A DNA stretch of 64,000 nucleotides. Origin: Mycocentrospora acerina. Taxonomy: Eukaryota; Ascomycota; Dothideomycetes; Pleosporales. The position numbers and the translations under genes are program-made. Where the stretch lies: assembly GCA_022701365.1 (NCBI GenBank), contig JAKUHH010000090.1, positions 329,001 through 393,000 on the forward strand, read 5' to 3'. This document shows positions 1 through 9,560 of the stretch, piece after piece (position 1 is the first letter of the stretch; each line of letters opens with the position of its first letter). Below the pieces are notes generated by a model, which did no database searches, was not told where the DNA came from, and saw only the letters and a list, made by a program, of their open reading frames with translations.

Positions 1-294
1 CTAAAAGCCGCTACAACATCTGCTATGCCGGAGAAGGAAGCCAACTTGCAGGTTCAACGCGTCGAGACTACTGCGTCGAGTGCGTCAGATCTCGGCGGAA
101 TTCCAGGACTCATCCAACTCATGGAGTCGAATCGGGAGGAGCTGGGCCTAGAGTACTACTCTGTCTCGCCGACTACGCTTGATGAGGTGTTTTTGCGGGT
201 CGTGGGTGAAGAAGAGGAAGAAGATGCGCGAAAGGAAAAGAAGACGCGTAGGAATGGATTGGGGGGAAAGCTGTTAGCATTGTGTGGTAGATAG
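1..294 (+). CDS. ABC transporter, ABCA-like, C-terminal fragment
   Basis: This is the open 3' end of a gene that begins outside the window. The frame is open from base 1 and stops at 292-294. The segment ending in SPTTLDEVFLRVVGEEEEE (about residues 57-75 of the fragment) resembles the conserved tail after the second nucleotide-binding domain of ABC subfamily A exporters, where a serine/leucine-rich stretch leads into 'LEEVFLxV'. It ends in an acidic then basic cytoplasmic tail. No Walker motif is inside the window, so the assignment rests on this tail motif alone. The methionine at base 25 is internal and should not be taken as a start. Confidence 0.6.
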   Translation, partial: LKAATTSAMPEKEANLQVQRVETTASSASDLGGIPGLIQLMESNREELGLEYYSVSPTTLDEVFLRVVGEEEEEDARKEKKTRRNGLGGKLLALCGR

Positions 295-3284
295 ATACCT
301 TAAGCTTTTAGACTGAATAGAATTTTACGACACAACTTTCACTATCACCAAAACGTTTAACTGTCCTTCCAGTTTCTTTTTGGTATGCTTCAATGAATTG
401 ACTCTGAGTTTGAGCAAATTGATAGTAGGCTGTCCATCTTTGACATAGGGCTCCGTCAGGACTTTGTCAACCTGACCGTCGACACAGATGGTTCAGGACA
501 GAGCAGAGCAGGGTATCAAAGCATTGTTGAGAGTTACCTAATAACGCTGGATTCAAGGTTACATCCACTGCGCTATGGCTACATTCCTTATCTTAACGCC
601 CCACTCATTCATTTCGCAATGATTACAATACATTTTCTACTAAATTGATATCGAGATTTTGTAGACCCAAGAACACACAAAGCCCATCCTTCTTTCACAT
701 GAAGTGATTTACTGGTAACATCAAGGTGTCTCCCCCTTGACAAAGCCAGTTCAAGATTCTCGTCGACAACCCAATGCGGGCTCCAAATACGCGAAGGTTA
801 TCATCGTGTCGAAGCGAAAGTCGATGATCAAAAGACTTCATCTCAAATCGTTCGACACCGATTACACCAACTGCCCAGTTGATGTGCATTGTAACGTACC
901 GCCCGTCGGCACTAATGAGACCTGTGGGAGGGTTCATCAGTCGTGTGACAATGGCCACCAAAGAATCGTCTGGTGGGTTGCCGCCGTTGAGGGGTGGAGC
1001 ATAAAGGCCCGGGGCTGGCCGGCGGAGAGGGCCTCGGCCATCCTAAAAGTGGATGTGTTAGCTTTTGAAAGACGTGGAGAATTCATATCATTAATGTTAA
1101 GAGCTTACGTTGTTGGATCTGGAATTTGTAGGTGTAGTGTACATTATGGAAGAAGAACTGATGATGTTGCAATTGTTGTTGTTTTCAAATGTATTTGCAT
1201 AAAGATAAAAGAAAAAATAAAGAGGTTATTCTGGGTTGTATATATAGTCCGGACAGTACATCACAGATAGAAGAGTATGTGACAACAGATCTCACTAAGT
1301 ATGATTGACTTCTTACATGTGTAAGCCTTCACGAATTTGATGGTTCACTTTATTACTTTAAGTCAATGTATGAGTGATTTGTAATATCAGTAATCTGAAA
1401 GTTGTTTTAGAACCAAACATGCGTCCTGGTGTATAGCTGTTATTCACTGTGGTCGCTTCACCTGACCGCGAAATGTTTTAGAATTCTCGTCGCCTACAAC
1501 ATTTGGAAACATTAGAAAGTCAAATTTGAGAAAATTGTATAATTACGTACAAAAAATCACAATCAACAAATTCGAGTTCATCCCAGCACATCCTGCGGAA
1601 AAGATCACCTCTCTACGAAACAACACCGAGACCTATATATTGTTTCTGGAGCAAACTCGCATAATGAAACTTAAGTATGTGAATCACACAAGACCAGATT
1701 GATTAACACTGAAGTTACGCAATTTGGTAACACTACGAGGCAGGGTCACTTCTAGAGAAGCCATTAAGTACTGCCCCATCTTCGGGTCCGAAGAGCATTT
1801 GGAGACACGATCACTGCGTACAAGCACAAACAATCTATCCATGACACTAATACGCTCCTGGGATTTCTTCTGTTCATGGTAGTAACCATACATGTTCCAC
1901 TACATAGATGGTGCGGTAGCTATCTGGACACAAACAGTAGCACACAAACAATTGAACTATCCTGCACTCTGCGCGAGACATTTCGTTCAGTCAATAACAC
2001 AACGATCAGTTTTGATTTTTTCCTATTATCATCTTAATTGATCTTATCACCTTCCGCTTTGAGGTCACAGAGCCTTAAGTAGAACATACAACACATCGAG
2101 GAGATAATGACGACCTGGAACCCTTCCAGAGACTGTCGAGAATGGCATCGTGGAGACAGATTTTCTCGAACATCGTGTGAGACCGAAGCAGCCAGAACCT
2201 ACTTCATTGACTTCAAGTTTCATCGATGGAGGACGCTGAAGAAGACCCTGTTTGAGACTCACGGCATATCACGAGAGAGGTATCTTGGCTGCAAGCACTG
2301 ACGAAAATAAGTGTGACAAAAAGGTCTGCCTACTCTAGGCGTCAGGAGAGGAATGTAGAATGTAGCTATGCAAGTACCAGCTTCAAGAGTCGTCAATCTC
2401 AAATAGATTGCTCGCCCCATAAACTACTGTTGTTCTAGCATAAAGATTGGCTGCTCCTATTATTGATACATATGAAACCTATTAAAGTGTAGTATACGTC
2501 TTTTGATTTATTTCTACTACATAGCTTCATCCAGAATGTCAGTCTTTTCATTGCCGGCTCTAAATATGGTACAATTGTCACCGTCAATGTCCATAATATC
2601 TCAAAACAAATTCCTTTCTCGATGAACTAGACGATTTCAATCGCAGTATGCTATGTTTAATACACTTCCATCTATGGCCAAGTGTATCGGATATCTGAGG
2701 TCCTGAATACACAGCTCGCGACCCAAGGCGCACAGCGGACGGTAGTGCATGTGAACAACGTACGAGACATGGACCTAGTACTGTGTGGTAAAACACTTAT
2801 AGATTAACTTGCCTCTCGTTACGAAGATTGATAAGATGCAAAGCCATCCAACGCCTTTAATATCTCTGACCTCATCGTACTTCTAGGTTCGACCTAATAG
2901 CAACCTGGTTCGGGACATTAGTCGTCATTTTATTAAATGCTAGAGGTTCAGTAGTTACAATCACTACTGTTTCTTACACGTTGTTTGGCCTTAGTAAGCT
3001 CTGTCTTGACCTGGCGGGCTGTTAAGAGAGCAATAAGAGATTTTAGATGACTAACAGTATTTCTGATTAATGCATGAATGGAACTGATAGGGCATTGCCT
3101 CGACGACCCGCGGATAAAATTTCGCGCAATTACTGGAATAAAGCTACAAAGTTCGCGAATTTCAACTATTACCAACTACTGTGATAGTACATTGAGGGCT
3201 AAATGCAAAACTTTAGGTAATTTCTAAAAATTCACTCTCTATGTTTTCCTTATCTCGCCTGAAAGCTGTTATCCAAGGTAAAGT
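295..3284. other. gene-free stretch
   Basis: About 3 kb with only short, unrelated open frames on both strands (none above 180 codons). I see no splice-linked coding pattern and no family motif. Base composition looks AT-rich compared with the housekeeping genes further right. It could hold a decayed element, but I recognise no terminal repeats or transposase remains. Confidence 0.5.
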
Positions 3285-3329
3285 GATGACGTCGCGCCCC
3301 CGCATGTGAATCCTTAACTTCCCTATATA
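3285..3329 (+). promoter_or_regulatory. CRE-like site and TATA box upstream of Cys-triplet gene A
   Basis: GATGACGT (3285-3292), part of TGACGTCG, lies about 104-111 bp before the ATG at 3396. A TATATA run (3324-3329) lies about 70 bp before it. TGACGT is the core recognised by ATF/CREB-type bZIP factors. The same 8-mer occurs upstream of the paralogue at 4290-4297. Function is inferred. Confidence 0.35.
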
Positions 3330-3395
3330 GTGTTTCTACCGCAGGTATTTGCAAGATTCTACACTTCCATAGCCTACTATACCTCGAGGTTCATC

Positions 3396-3884
3396 ATGGG
3401 TTGTGGTCAATCAGCAAACAGGGTCGTTGGTACCAACGGACATAACACAAATTGCAAGAACTGCGAAGGCTGCGAACAGTGCACAAATTGTATAGGTAGG
3501 AGTTCTCTTTGATTCACGTCTTTTTGAATCTTTGACAACTTGTGGAGGAGAGGCCTCTCTCAATTTCTCCAGGACAATTTCTGACTTTCTTACCTCCCGC
3601 ATTCATCCATCTTCGTCCTTCTCTTCTAACATGCACTCACACTCCTTCAGACTGCAACAACTGTTCTCACTGCACAAATTCCAAATCTTGTGTAAGCTGC
3701 TCCCACTGTACCAACTGTACAGGCTGTGAGGAAAGCTCGAACTGTACAAATTGTACGGATTGCATTGGGTAAGTTTTGTACTGCCTATTTGAATAGTTCA
3801 GGTGCTGATGAAGAGAGTTGTACGAATTGCACAGATTGTAGTGGATTAAAAAACAGGCATAACGAGACCGGGGTGCACAAGTGA
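3396..3884 (+). CDS. small Cys-triplet repeat protein A (three exons)
   Basis: Model join(3396..3495, 3651..3768, 3818..3884) gives 94 residues. I do not recognise a named family. From residue about 20 to 83 the protein is almost wholly a three-residue repeat ending in Cys (NC, KNC, EGC, EQC, TNC, IDC, NNC ...), with 20 cysteines in total and two short interruptions of the register. The start MGCGQS fits the N-myristoylation pattern (G2, S6), with Cys3 available for palmitoylation. There is no signal peptide or membrane segment, so a membrane-tethered cytosolic metal-binding or redox protein is possible, as inference. Intron 1 (155 bp) has a CTAAC branch point and TTCAG acceptor. Intron 2 (49 bp) was placed so the C-x-x-C spacing runs unbroken across the junction. 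The C-terminal SGLKNRHNETGVHK matches the tail of the neighbour at 4468. Repeat register and a shared three-exon layout argue strongly that this is a real gene. Confidence 0.75.
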
Positions 3885-4467
3885 AGCAGGTTAGTCAGAT
3901 TAGAGACAGGGTGGATATTGAACAAGTGGTTTTGGCTGAGCGTTTGAAGGAAGGCTTTTTTGCTGGGTTCTTGGGGGTGTGAAACACTATACCAAAAGGT
4001 CTTTTACACGGGTTTTCTTGAGAGGGAGGTTGTTTATATACTTTATTATAGCACTTGTTCTACAAATGGGTCTTTATACACCTCCACTATCTGAACTCTT
4101 TTAAGAAACGTATCTATCTCTACAACGCGTAGTCGTTAATAAGACATATCGACTCAGCAAATTTTTTTCTACTAATTAATGTATGCGTTGTTACTCGTTA
4201 TCGGTAGAAGGATTCCAGAGATGTCTTTCTGGAGTTGAATTGTGACACCAATCACAGGGGTAATTGCGACCCGTCCCCACTGATGAGAAGATGACGTAGT
4301 AAAAACAAGTATTCGCATATTTTCAATTCCTTATCCTAAAGATTTTGCCTTTGTTGTATCATCCTGTTGTTCATTTTCATCACATTCCATCTTAGATCAA
4401 TCTTCTGCATTAAGTACGTTTTCGCATTACATTGCCAATTACCGCCAGAATTCCGACGAACAGCAGA
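3885..4467. other. spacer between the two Cys-triplet genes
   Basis: About 580 bp, AT-rich, without a plausible gene. It contains the second GATGACGT site (4290-4297), 171-178 bp before the ATG of gene B. Confidence 0.5.
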
Positions 4468-4919
4468 ATGGGAAACAATATCGATTGCAAGAATTGTCAC
4501 GATTGTACAAATTGCATAGATTGTATAAGTATGTATGTTGTTCATTTGTTATTCATACATCTCTCAGACATTCACCTTACTTATGCGTTGGGTATTGGTA
4601 AAACACTTCTTTTTTACACTCGATTTCTTCAAGATTATTCTGACTATCACTCATGAAAATGTACCAGTTTCGGTTCGTCTTGCTTCTTCATCTTTCCCTA
4701 CTAACATCCTCACGGACTGCACTAGTTGTTCCAACTGCACAGACTGCTTTGATTGCAACAATTGTCTCAATTGTATTGATTGCACAGATTGTGTTGAGTA
4801 AGTGGAAAGTTTCACTTTTTTGGCCGGAGCTGTATGGGCTAACAAACAGCAGTTGCACGAATTGTTCAAATTGTAGTGGGCTAGTGGGAGGGCATAACGA
4901 GATAGATGTGCATGAGTGA
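4468..4919 (+). CDS. small Cys-triplet repeat protein B (tandem paralogue)
   Basis: Model join(4468..4532, 4726..4797, 4853..4919) gives 67 residues, 16 of them Cys, again as x-x-Cys triplets (DC, KNC, HDC, TNC, IDC ... TDC, FDC, NNC, LNC). Three exons, a long first intron and a conserved tail SGLVGGHNEIDVHE mark it as a tandem duplicate of the gene at 3396. The start MGNNID keeps Gly2 but has Asp at position 6, so it fits the myristoylation pattern poorly. The intron 2 acceptor is a CAGCAG tandem: the distal AG keeps the perfect C-x-x-C register, while the proximal AG adds one Ser. The intron 1 acceptor is uncertain. The position matching gene A reads ACGG, not AG, so I used CTAG at 4725 with the second GTATGT donor. 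This skips two triplets present in the DNA. Confidence 0.65.
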
Positions 4920-5383
4920 GGTACGGGTTTATAAATAGGGAACGAGTTATATGCATATTTGATTCTTGATTTTCTGCTTTGATCAATAGAATTGCACATG
5001 TTTGGACTGCGTTGACAAGTTGGGAGGAGCCGTAATCGATTGTTAGCCACTCAATGCACGCAGAACGCTAGCAATGATATCTATATGGTTCCAGCCAATT
5101 ACACACAAGAGACATTGTGGTTTTTGATCCGCGAGCTATCTTCATAGGGTTTGTTCAATAGTTTCATGACGTTTTCAGAAAAGAGATGAGGGCGAACCTG
5201 AAGTCGACGATGAAGTTATCTGCTTAGTCATCTGTCCAACGTTGACGCGACTTCGCGTCCAGAGGCGACATTCTCACCATCTCCAGCTATGGCGTGTCGC
5301 AAATCATTGTCAATACTGAATTTTGGGCCGCTAACCCCAACCGTACGAGCATTGGCTAACTTACTTGAACATCGCATTTCAAT
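4920..5383. other. intergenic, nothing recognised
   Basis: 464 bp between Cys-triplet gene B and the chromodomain gene. Only short frames are present, and no motif is recognised. Confidence 0.45.
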
Positions 5384-6818
5384 ATGACCGGAAGGGAATC
5401 TAGAGGGCGTCCACACGCTCGAGGACGTGGATCAGGCAAGGCAAAAACCATGACTGTTGGTCGCCTTTGTTCAATCTTCGCAGGGATGCGTTTTAATGCT
5501 AAGACTTTTACAGTGGTCTTGGGAGTCCTACACGCCTAGCTCTGCCGTCTACGATTCCCTATGGTATCCTCGCCGCGAACCCGCATCCGTTACGCCCTAT
5601 CCGCCCACACAATGCCCCGTTCCTAATTCGCAAACACGCATACTTGATCGTAGACAAACTGAAGGAGACTTCAATCGTAACTTCTACATTGTACAGGTTG
5701 TACCAGACAACGAAGCACACCTACTCCTTGACGAGAGCCCGCGAAAAATAGAGGTCGATTCAAGTCAAATACTCGAGTTTGTGAGCCCGAGCGAGTTAGA
5801 AAGATTTGAGAATGAAACGTTTCGCGCTGAGGCGGAAGTCCTGGCTATTACAGAGAGGGCAGAAGAAGAAAATAATCTAAGACGAAGGATGGAGAGAAAT
5901 GCACGAGCGGGGAAAGGAGTGGGGCGTGTGGTGAGCGGCCTGGCATTGGGTCGTGGAATTTCATCGAGAGGTAAGCTAAGAGGGCGCGTGAGAGAAATAG
6001 GAGGAGAGAGAGGCACAGTGATGACTGTTCAGCTACGGGAAGATGTTCAGGGGCCTGGCGACACACTGGAATCAGTCGAGGGATTGCCTTGTGAAGAAGA
6101 AGGGCTGCAGCCTCGTGCTACAATGTCACCTGCAGTCCACACAAGCCCGTTCAAATTTCTTGGTCATCCCGAAGTACCCGATATCGGTGGCTCTCAAAAC
6201 AACTCTGGAGATGACGCACATGCAGATGTGACCATGCAATCAAGTTCTAATGATAACCTCTGTGCACACTTGCGCCTCGGAAGTTCGGACGAAGGCTCAC
6301 ATTATAGTAAAAGACGTAGGACACATAGCGCGGTACCTACCACGGTACCGAGATATGATCCCCAGTACGCAGAATTCGAGGTAGCGCCTGTTATGGGCCA
6401 GCCATCTCAAATTGCGTCATCAGCCCCTTTATCCATATCTGAAGATTCAGAGCGTTCTATTTCTTCTCTATCACCATCTGTACTTTCTCCGCACTTGATC
6501 AACAATTCAATGATCATCGACTCTGGAATGAATCATGCTCGTGGACTTTTAGAGCACGCCAATGACCTCCAGCAAGATGGTGATGATGCTACAGAGGAAG
6601 AATACGCTGTAGAGGCTACAGAGGAAGAATACGCTGTAGAGGCTATTCACGAGCACTATCACGATGGTACGCAAAACATGTATCTTGTGAAATGGGAGGG
6701 TTATGAAGATAGTTTTGACTGGCTGCCCGAGGAAGACCTTAGTGGTGCAGCAGAGTTGGTAGAGGAATATCACAAGAAACTTAGAAGGAAAGCAGAAAAG
6801 GGTAAGGGGCGAGCGTAG
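5384..6818 (+). CDS. chromodomain protein with N-terminal AT-hook
   Basis: Model join(5384..5455, 5514..6818) gives 458 residues. Exon 1 carries RGRP in a basic Arg/Gly-rich run, an AT-hook-like DNA-binding motif. The C-terminus (about 394-445) is a clear chromodomain: EYAVEAI, YLVKWEGY, then WLPEEDL and an AELVEEYH helix. The three aromatic-cage positions (about Tyr397, Trp418, Tyr421) are kept, so binding to methylated histone lysine is plausible. The middle is low-complexity and Ser/acidic with a KRRR nuclear-type basic cluster. The 58 bp intron has a weak donor (GTTGGT) but a good TGCTAAG branch and TTTTACAG acceptor, and it joins two different frames cleanly. Without it, the main frame opens only with a poor-looking N-terminus. 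A 27 bp exact tandem duplication lies at the start of the chromodomain. A decayed chromovirus integrase tail is less likely, since no integrase or RT is nearby. Confidence 0.7.
6588..6641 (+). repeat. 27 bp exact tandem duplication in the chromodomain gene
   Basis: Two perfect 27 bp copies (6588-6614 and 6615-6641) encode ATEEEYAVE twice. This duplicates the first strand of the chromodomain and its cage tyrosine. The frame is kept. Confidence 0.95.
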
Positions 6819-6920
6819 GTATCACAATATCAACGCCAATTTTTATCGCTTGGCAAATGACTTTGACTGCGCGCACCGAATTCTATTGTTGATCATTCAA
6901 TATGCGGCATGCCCTGTTAA

Positions 6921-8779
6921 TCAGATGCCTCTTTCGATACTCTTCCTCCTATTCTCGATGTCAATCTCACGCTTCCGACTACCGACCGTCGTAACCCTAG
7001 CTAGCATACTAGGGTTCTCTTTTTCCTTCTCCATCTTTGCAACCCATTCCTCTTCCCTAATGCTCGCATTCTTCTTGACACGTGCAGTGTTCCAGCGCAT
7101 ATAGTAACAACAGAGCGGGAACAGCAATGTGTCAATTGCAACCCAAGCGAAGAGAACGCCTATGTTGCGGCCGACGCGTGTGTGCAGATCGAAAAGAGTT
7201 GAGCGGGTGAGCTCGACGACTGGACACATTAGCTGGGATTCCAAGGATTAAAATATCACTTATGCGGAAGAAGAACGTACTGTTATGCATTGGCCACGCA
7301 TATCCCCACCTGTAGAAGTTTGATGCAAGGCCCAGTGAATAAAATCCCGTAGCGACATTTGATATGACCCAAAAGATCAACCATAGTGCAGTCCACGGGG
7401 TACCAAGTATCATAGCCACATTCTCGCTTGCAAGTCCGAAAACTGTCATGCCAACCCAATTTATCATCCAGTACACTACGAATGTGCCTCTCCCGTATGC
7501 GTTCGGGTTTTTTGCTGGCCATACGTGGCTTGCTGGTTGTCGACTCATGGGCATGAGGTAAACGAGACTGACGAAAGAGTACATAAGTGAGAGTATACAA
7601 TAAGAGAGTACGGTTGCAACATAGCGCCAGATTATGAGATGAGTGAATTTCAATGGAGGATGGCCTTTTGGTGAGATGTACTTCATGTGGATAGGAAGAA
7701 AGAAGGTAAAACTGAAGAAGCTGATAATGATGAGATAGATGAGACCGATGCTAATGGCTGGTGTTGCAATTGGAGGGCCGAAGGGTCGGAGATCATAGAC
7801 TGTGAACTCAATACCTGGTGATATAGCTTGGGGCGCGACGCTCAAGTTCATGTCAATGGCGGAGACGTTGTTTTGAAGCAGATGGGTTATCCATGCCCGG
7901 CCAAAATCGGTTACGACGCGTTTTTGAAGAACTGTTATACTGGGCAAGATGTATGGCGATGAGACTGTCTGATCGCGTGCAGAGTTGTATATGACTTGAG
8001 CGGCACCCAAGGGGTCATAGCTGGCGTTGCCTCCCCGTACTGCAGCTTGTAACAGGGCGGTTGCATTAGGGTTGATTATAACAGCAGCCCAGGCATTGAA
8101 ATCGTACACGCTCTCTCGTACCTTTAGTGGATCATTACCGAAATCGGAAGCGGGGCGAAATGTGTATCCAGGGATTATCCCACCAGCGTCCACGATCTGG
8201 CGAATGATTCTAGTGACGAAAGGGCCCACGAAGGGTTGGACCTCGTTATATGGCGACTGACCATCGAAGTCAACAACCCAGATCTTGAGGTTAGAAACAC
8301 TCTCGTTCTGTCTAAACAAAGCACCCCAGAAGAGGCTGAGGATACCCAAAATAGCTACGGCGAGTATAAGGTCTGACTAAATTCAGTATTTGGCTAAGCA
8401 AACTGAAAAAGGTGGTATCACTCACTCGTACGAAGCCAAAGTTTTAGCACGTGAAGTCGAACTCCAGCCTGACGCGGTCAGCCCGGTTCAAACCATAGAA
8501 AAATTAACAAACCATTGACCAGTGCCAAAATCCAACCGGTTCCTGTGGTGCTCCTCTTCTCGAACTCCTTGTTCTTCCCCTCTGGAGTACCGCTGGCCTT
8601 GTAGTTTGTGGAGCAGATCCTTGCTCCGCTGTTGCCTCTGTCTTTTCGTGTATTGGGCCATCTTGTATTGTTTCCGCTTGGGTTATATTCTCCTCCTCAC
8701 TGTCGGACGTGTTGGTGTCAGAGTCTGGCTCGTACTCATAATTTGGTGCAATCTGACAGCCTAGTGTGGGTCTTGACAT
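6921..8779 (-). CDS. SNG1: SNG1-type multi-pass membrane protein (DUF3533)
   Basis: Model complement(join(6921..7219, 7281..8372, 8426..8468, 8513..8779)) gives 566 residues. The order is an acidic then basic cytoplasmic N-terminus (RGRTRSSRR), a first membrane segment (LILAVAILGILSLFWGALF), a large extracytoplasmic loop beginning with the conserved 'WVVDFDGQ' strand, and about five further membrane segments in the C-terminal half, ending in a Lys/Glu-rich tail. This is the architecture of yeast Sng1 (nitrosoguanidine resistance; linked to plasma-membrane phospholipid asymmetry) and its fungal relatives. The 43 bp exon 2 was fixed by frame and by the GVRLHVLKLWLRT stretch leading into the first membrane segment. 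The gene ends 102 bp from the convergent chromodomain gene. Its start lies 781 bp from the divergent Zn2Cys6 regulator. Confidence 0.85.
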
Positions 8780-9560
8780 GGCGATGGAATCTAGAATCTG
8801 ACCTTTTTAGGGATTCAGCGGGTTTATATAGAGTTCATTGCGTCCTGTAAATTGCTACCTTCGCGGAATGCTTATGGGGAAGGCACTAGCGAGTAGCGGG
8901 CAGTGCTGATTGGTGATTGGTGATTATTCATGATGAACGCATGAGTGATAAGCGCTAGGGAACGTGAAAGATTCGGTGAAACTGATGAAATTTGACACGA
9001 CGATAGACAGTTTCTTCATGATTTTCAAATCGTTATTATGTGTAGCGTCTTGCTGGTAGATGGTGCGAAATCTGCTCTGGAGAATGACATGAATGTGAAC
9101 ATCGGACCTGCACGCTCAAGCAGCTAGGATGCGATGCAACTTGCAGGAGAGAAAAGAAGAGTAATAAATGAAAACAACATATCAAATAATACTTCAATTT
9201 AGGATTGATGCATTCTGAGCTACTCAACACTTGTATGTAACAGCGAGATAAGGAATATCAAATAAGTACAGACGATGTTGTTGCTAGGCGGTTGCCTGTT
9301 TGAGTAGGCCCCTCCAAGTGTGATGTTATTATTTTCGCCTTAATTTCTAACTTTGAAGTCTAGAAAAAATCGAAAGACAATAGATTCACATGATCGTCTT
9401 TTCCATGAGAGCAGCAGCTCTCAGTTTGTGGCTTCTGCATGCTGACTAATTCCGACTTGTCCGGATTCTGTACCCGGAGATTAGTTATGTTCTCCGTGTT
9501 GTCCGACCTCCATGTTTCCTTCACCCTCGTCTCAACTTTTCAACGTGACATTGAATCACC
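8780..9560. promoter_or_regulatory. divergent promoter between SNG1-type gene and Zn2Cys6 gene
   Basis: No gene is seen in these 781 bp. Near the right end are two 12 bp elements, CCGACTTGTCCG (9452-9463) and CCGTGTTGTCCG (9494-9505), identical at 10 of 12 positions and 42 bp apart. Each has two CCG triplets separated by six bases, the layout of direct-repeat sites for Zn2Cys6 dimers. They lie 56-109 bp before the regulator ATG, so autoregulation is a reasonable guess. Confidence 0.45.

Noticed and set aside
737..1270. 177-codon open frame in the left gene-free stretch
   Set aside because: No motif, odd composition, no splice partners, and it overlaps a frame on the other strand.
3726..3801. 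Alternative 76 bp second intron (GTGAGG to TTCAG) in Cys-triplet gene A
   Set aside because: It is in frame but would remove a stretch that continues the Cys triplets. The 49 bp intron 3769-3817 keeps that stretch and the exact register, and mirrors gene B.
5384..6818. Chromodomain ORF as the tail of a Ty3/gypsy chromovirus
   Set aside because: No reverse transcriptase, RNase H, integrase core or LTR in the flanks, and the N-terminal part does not resemble integrase.
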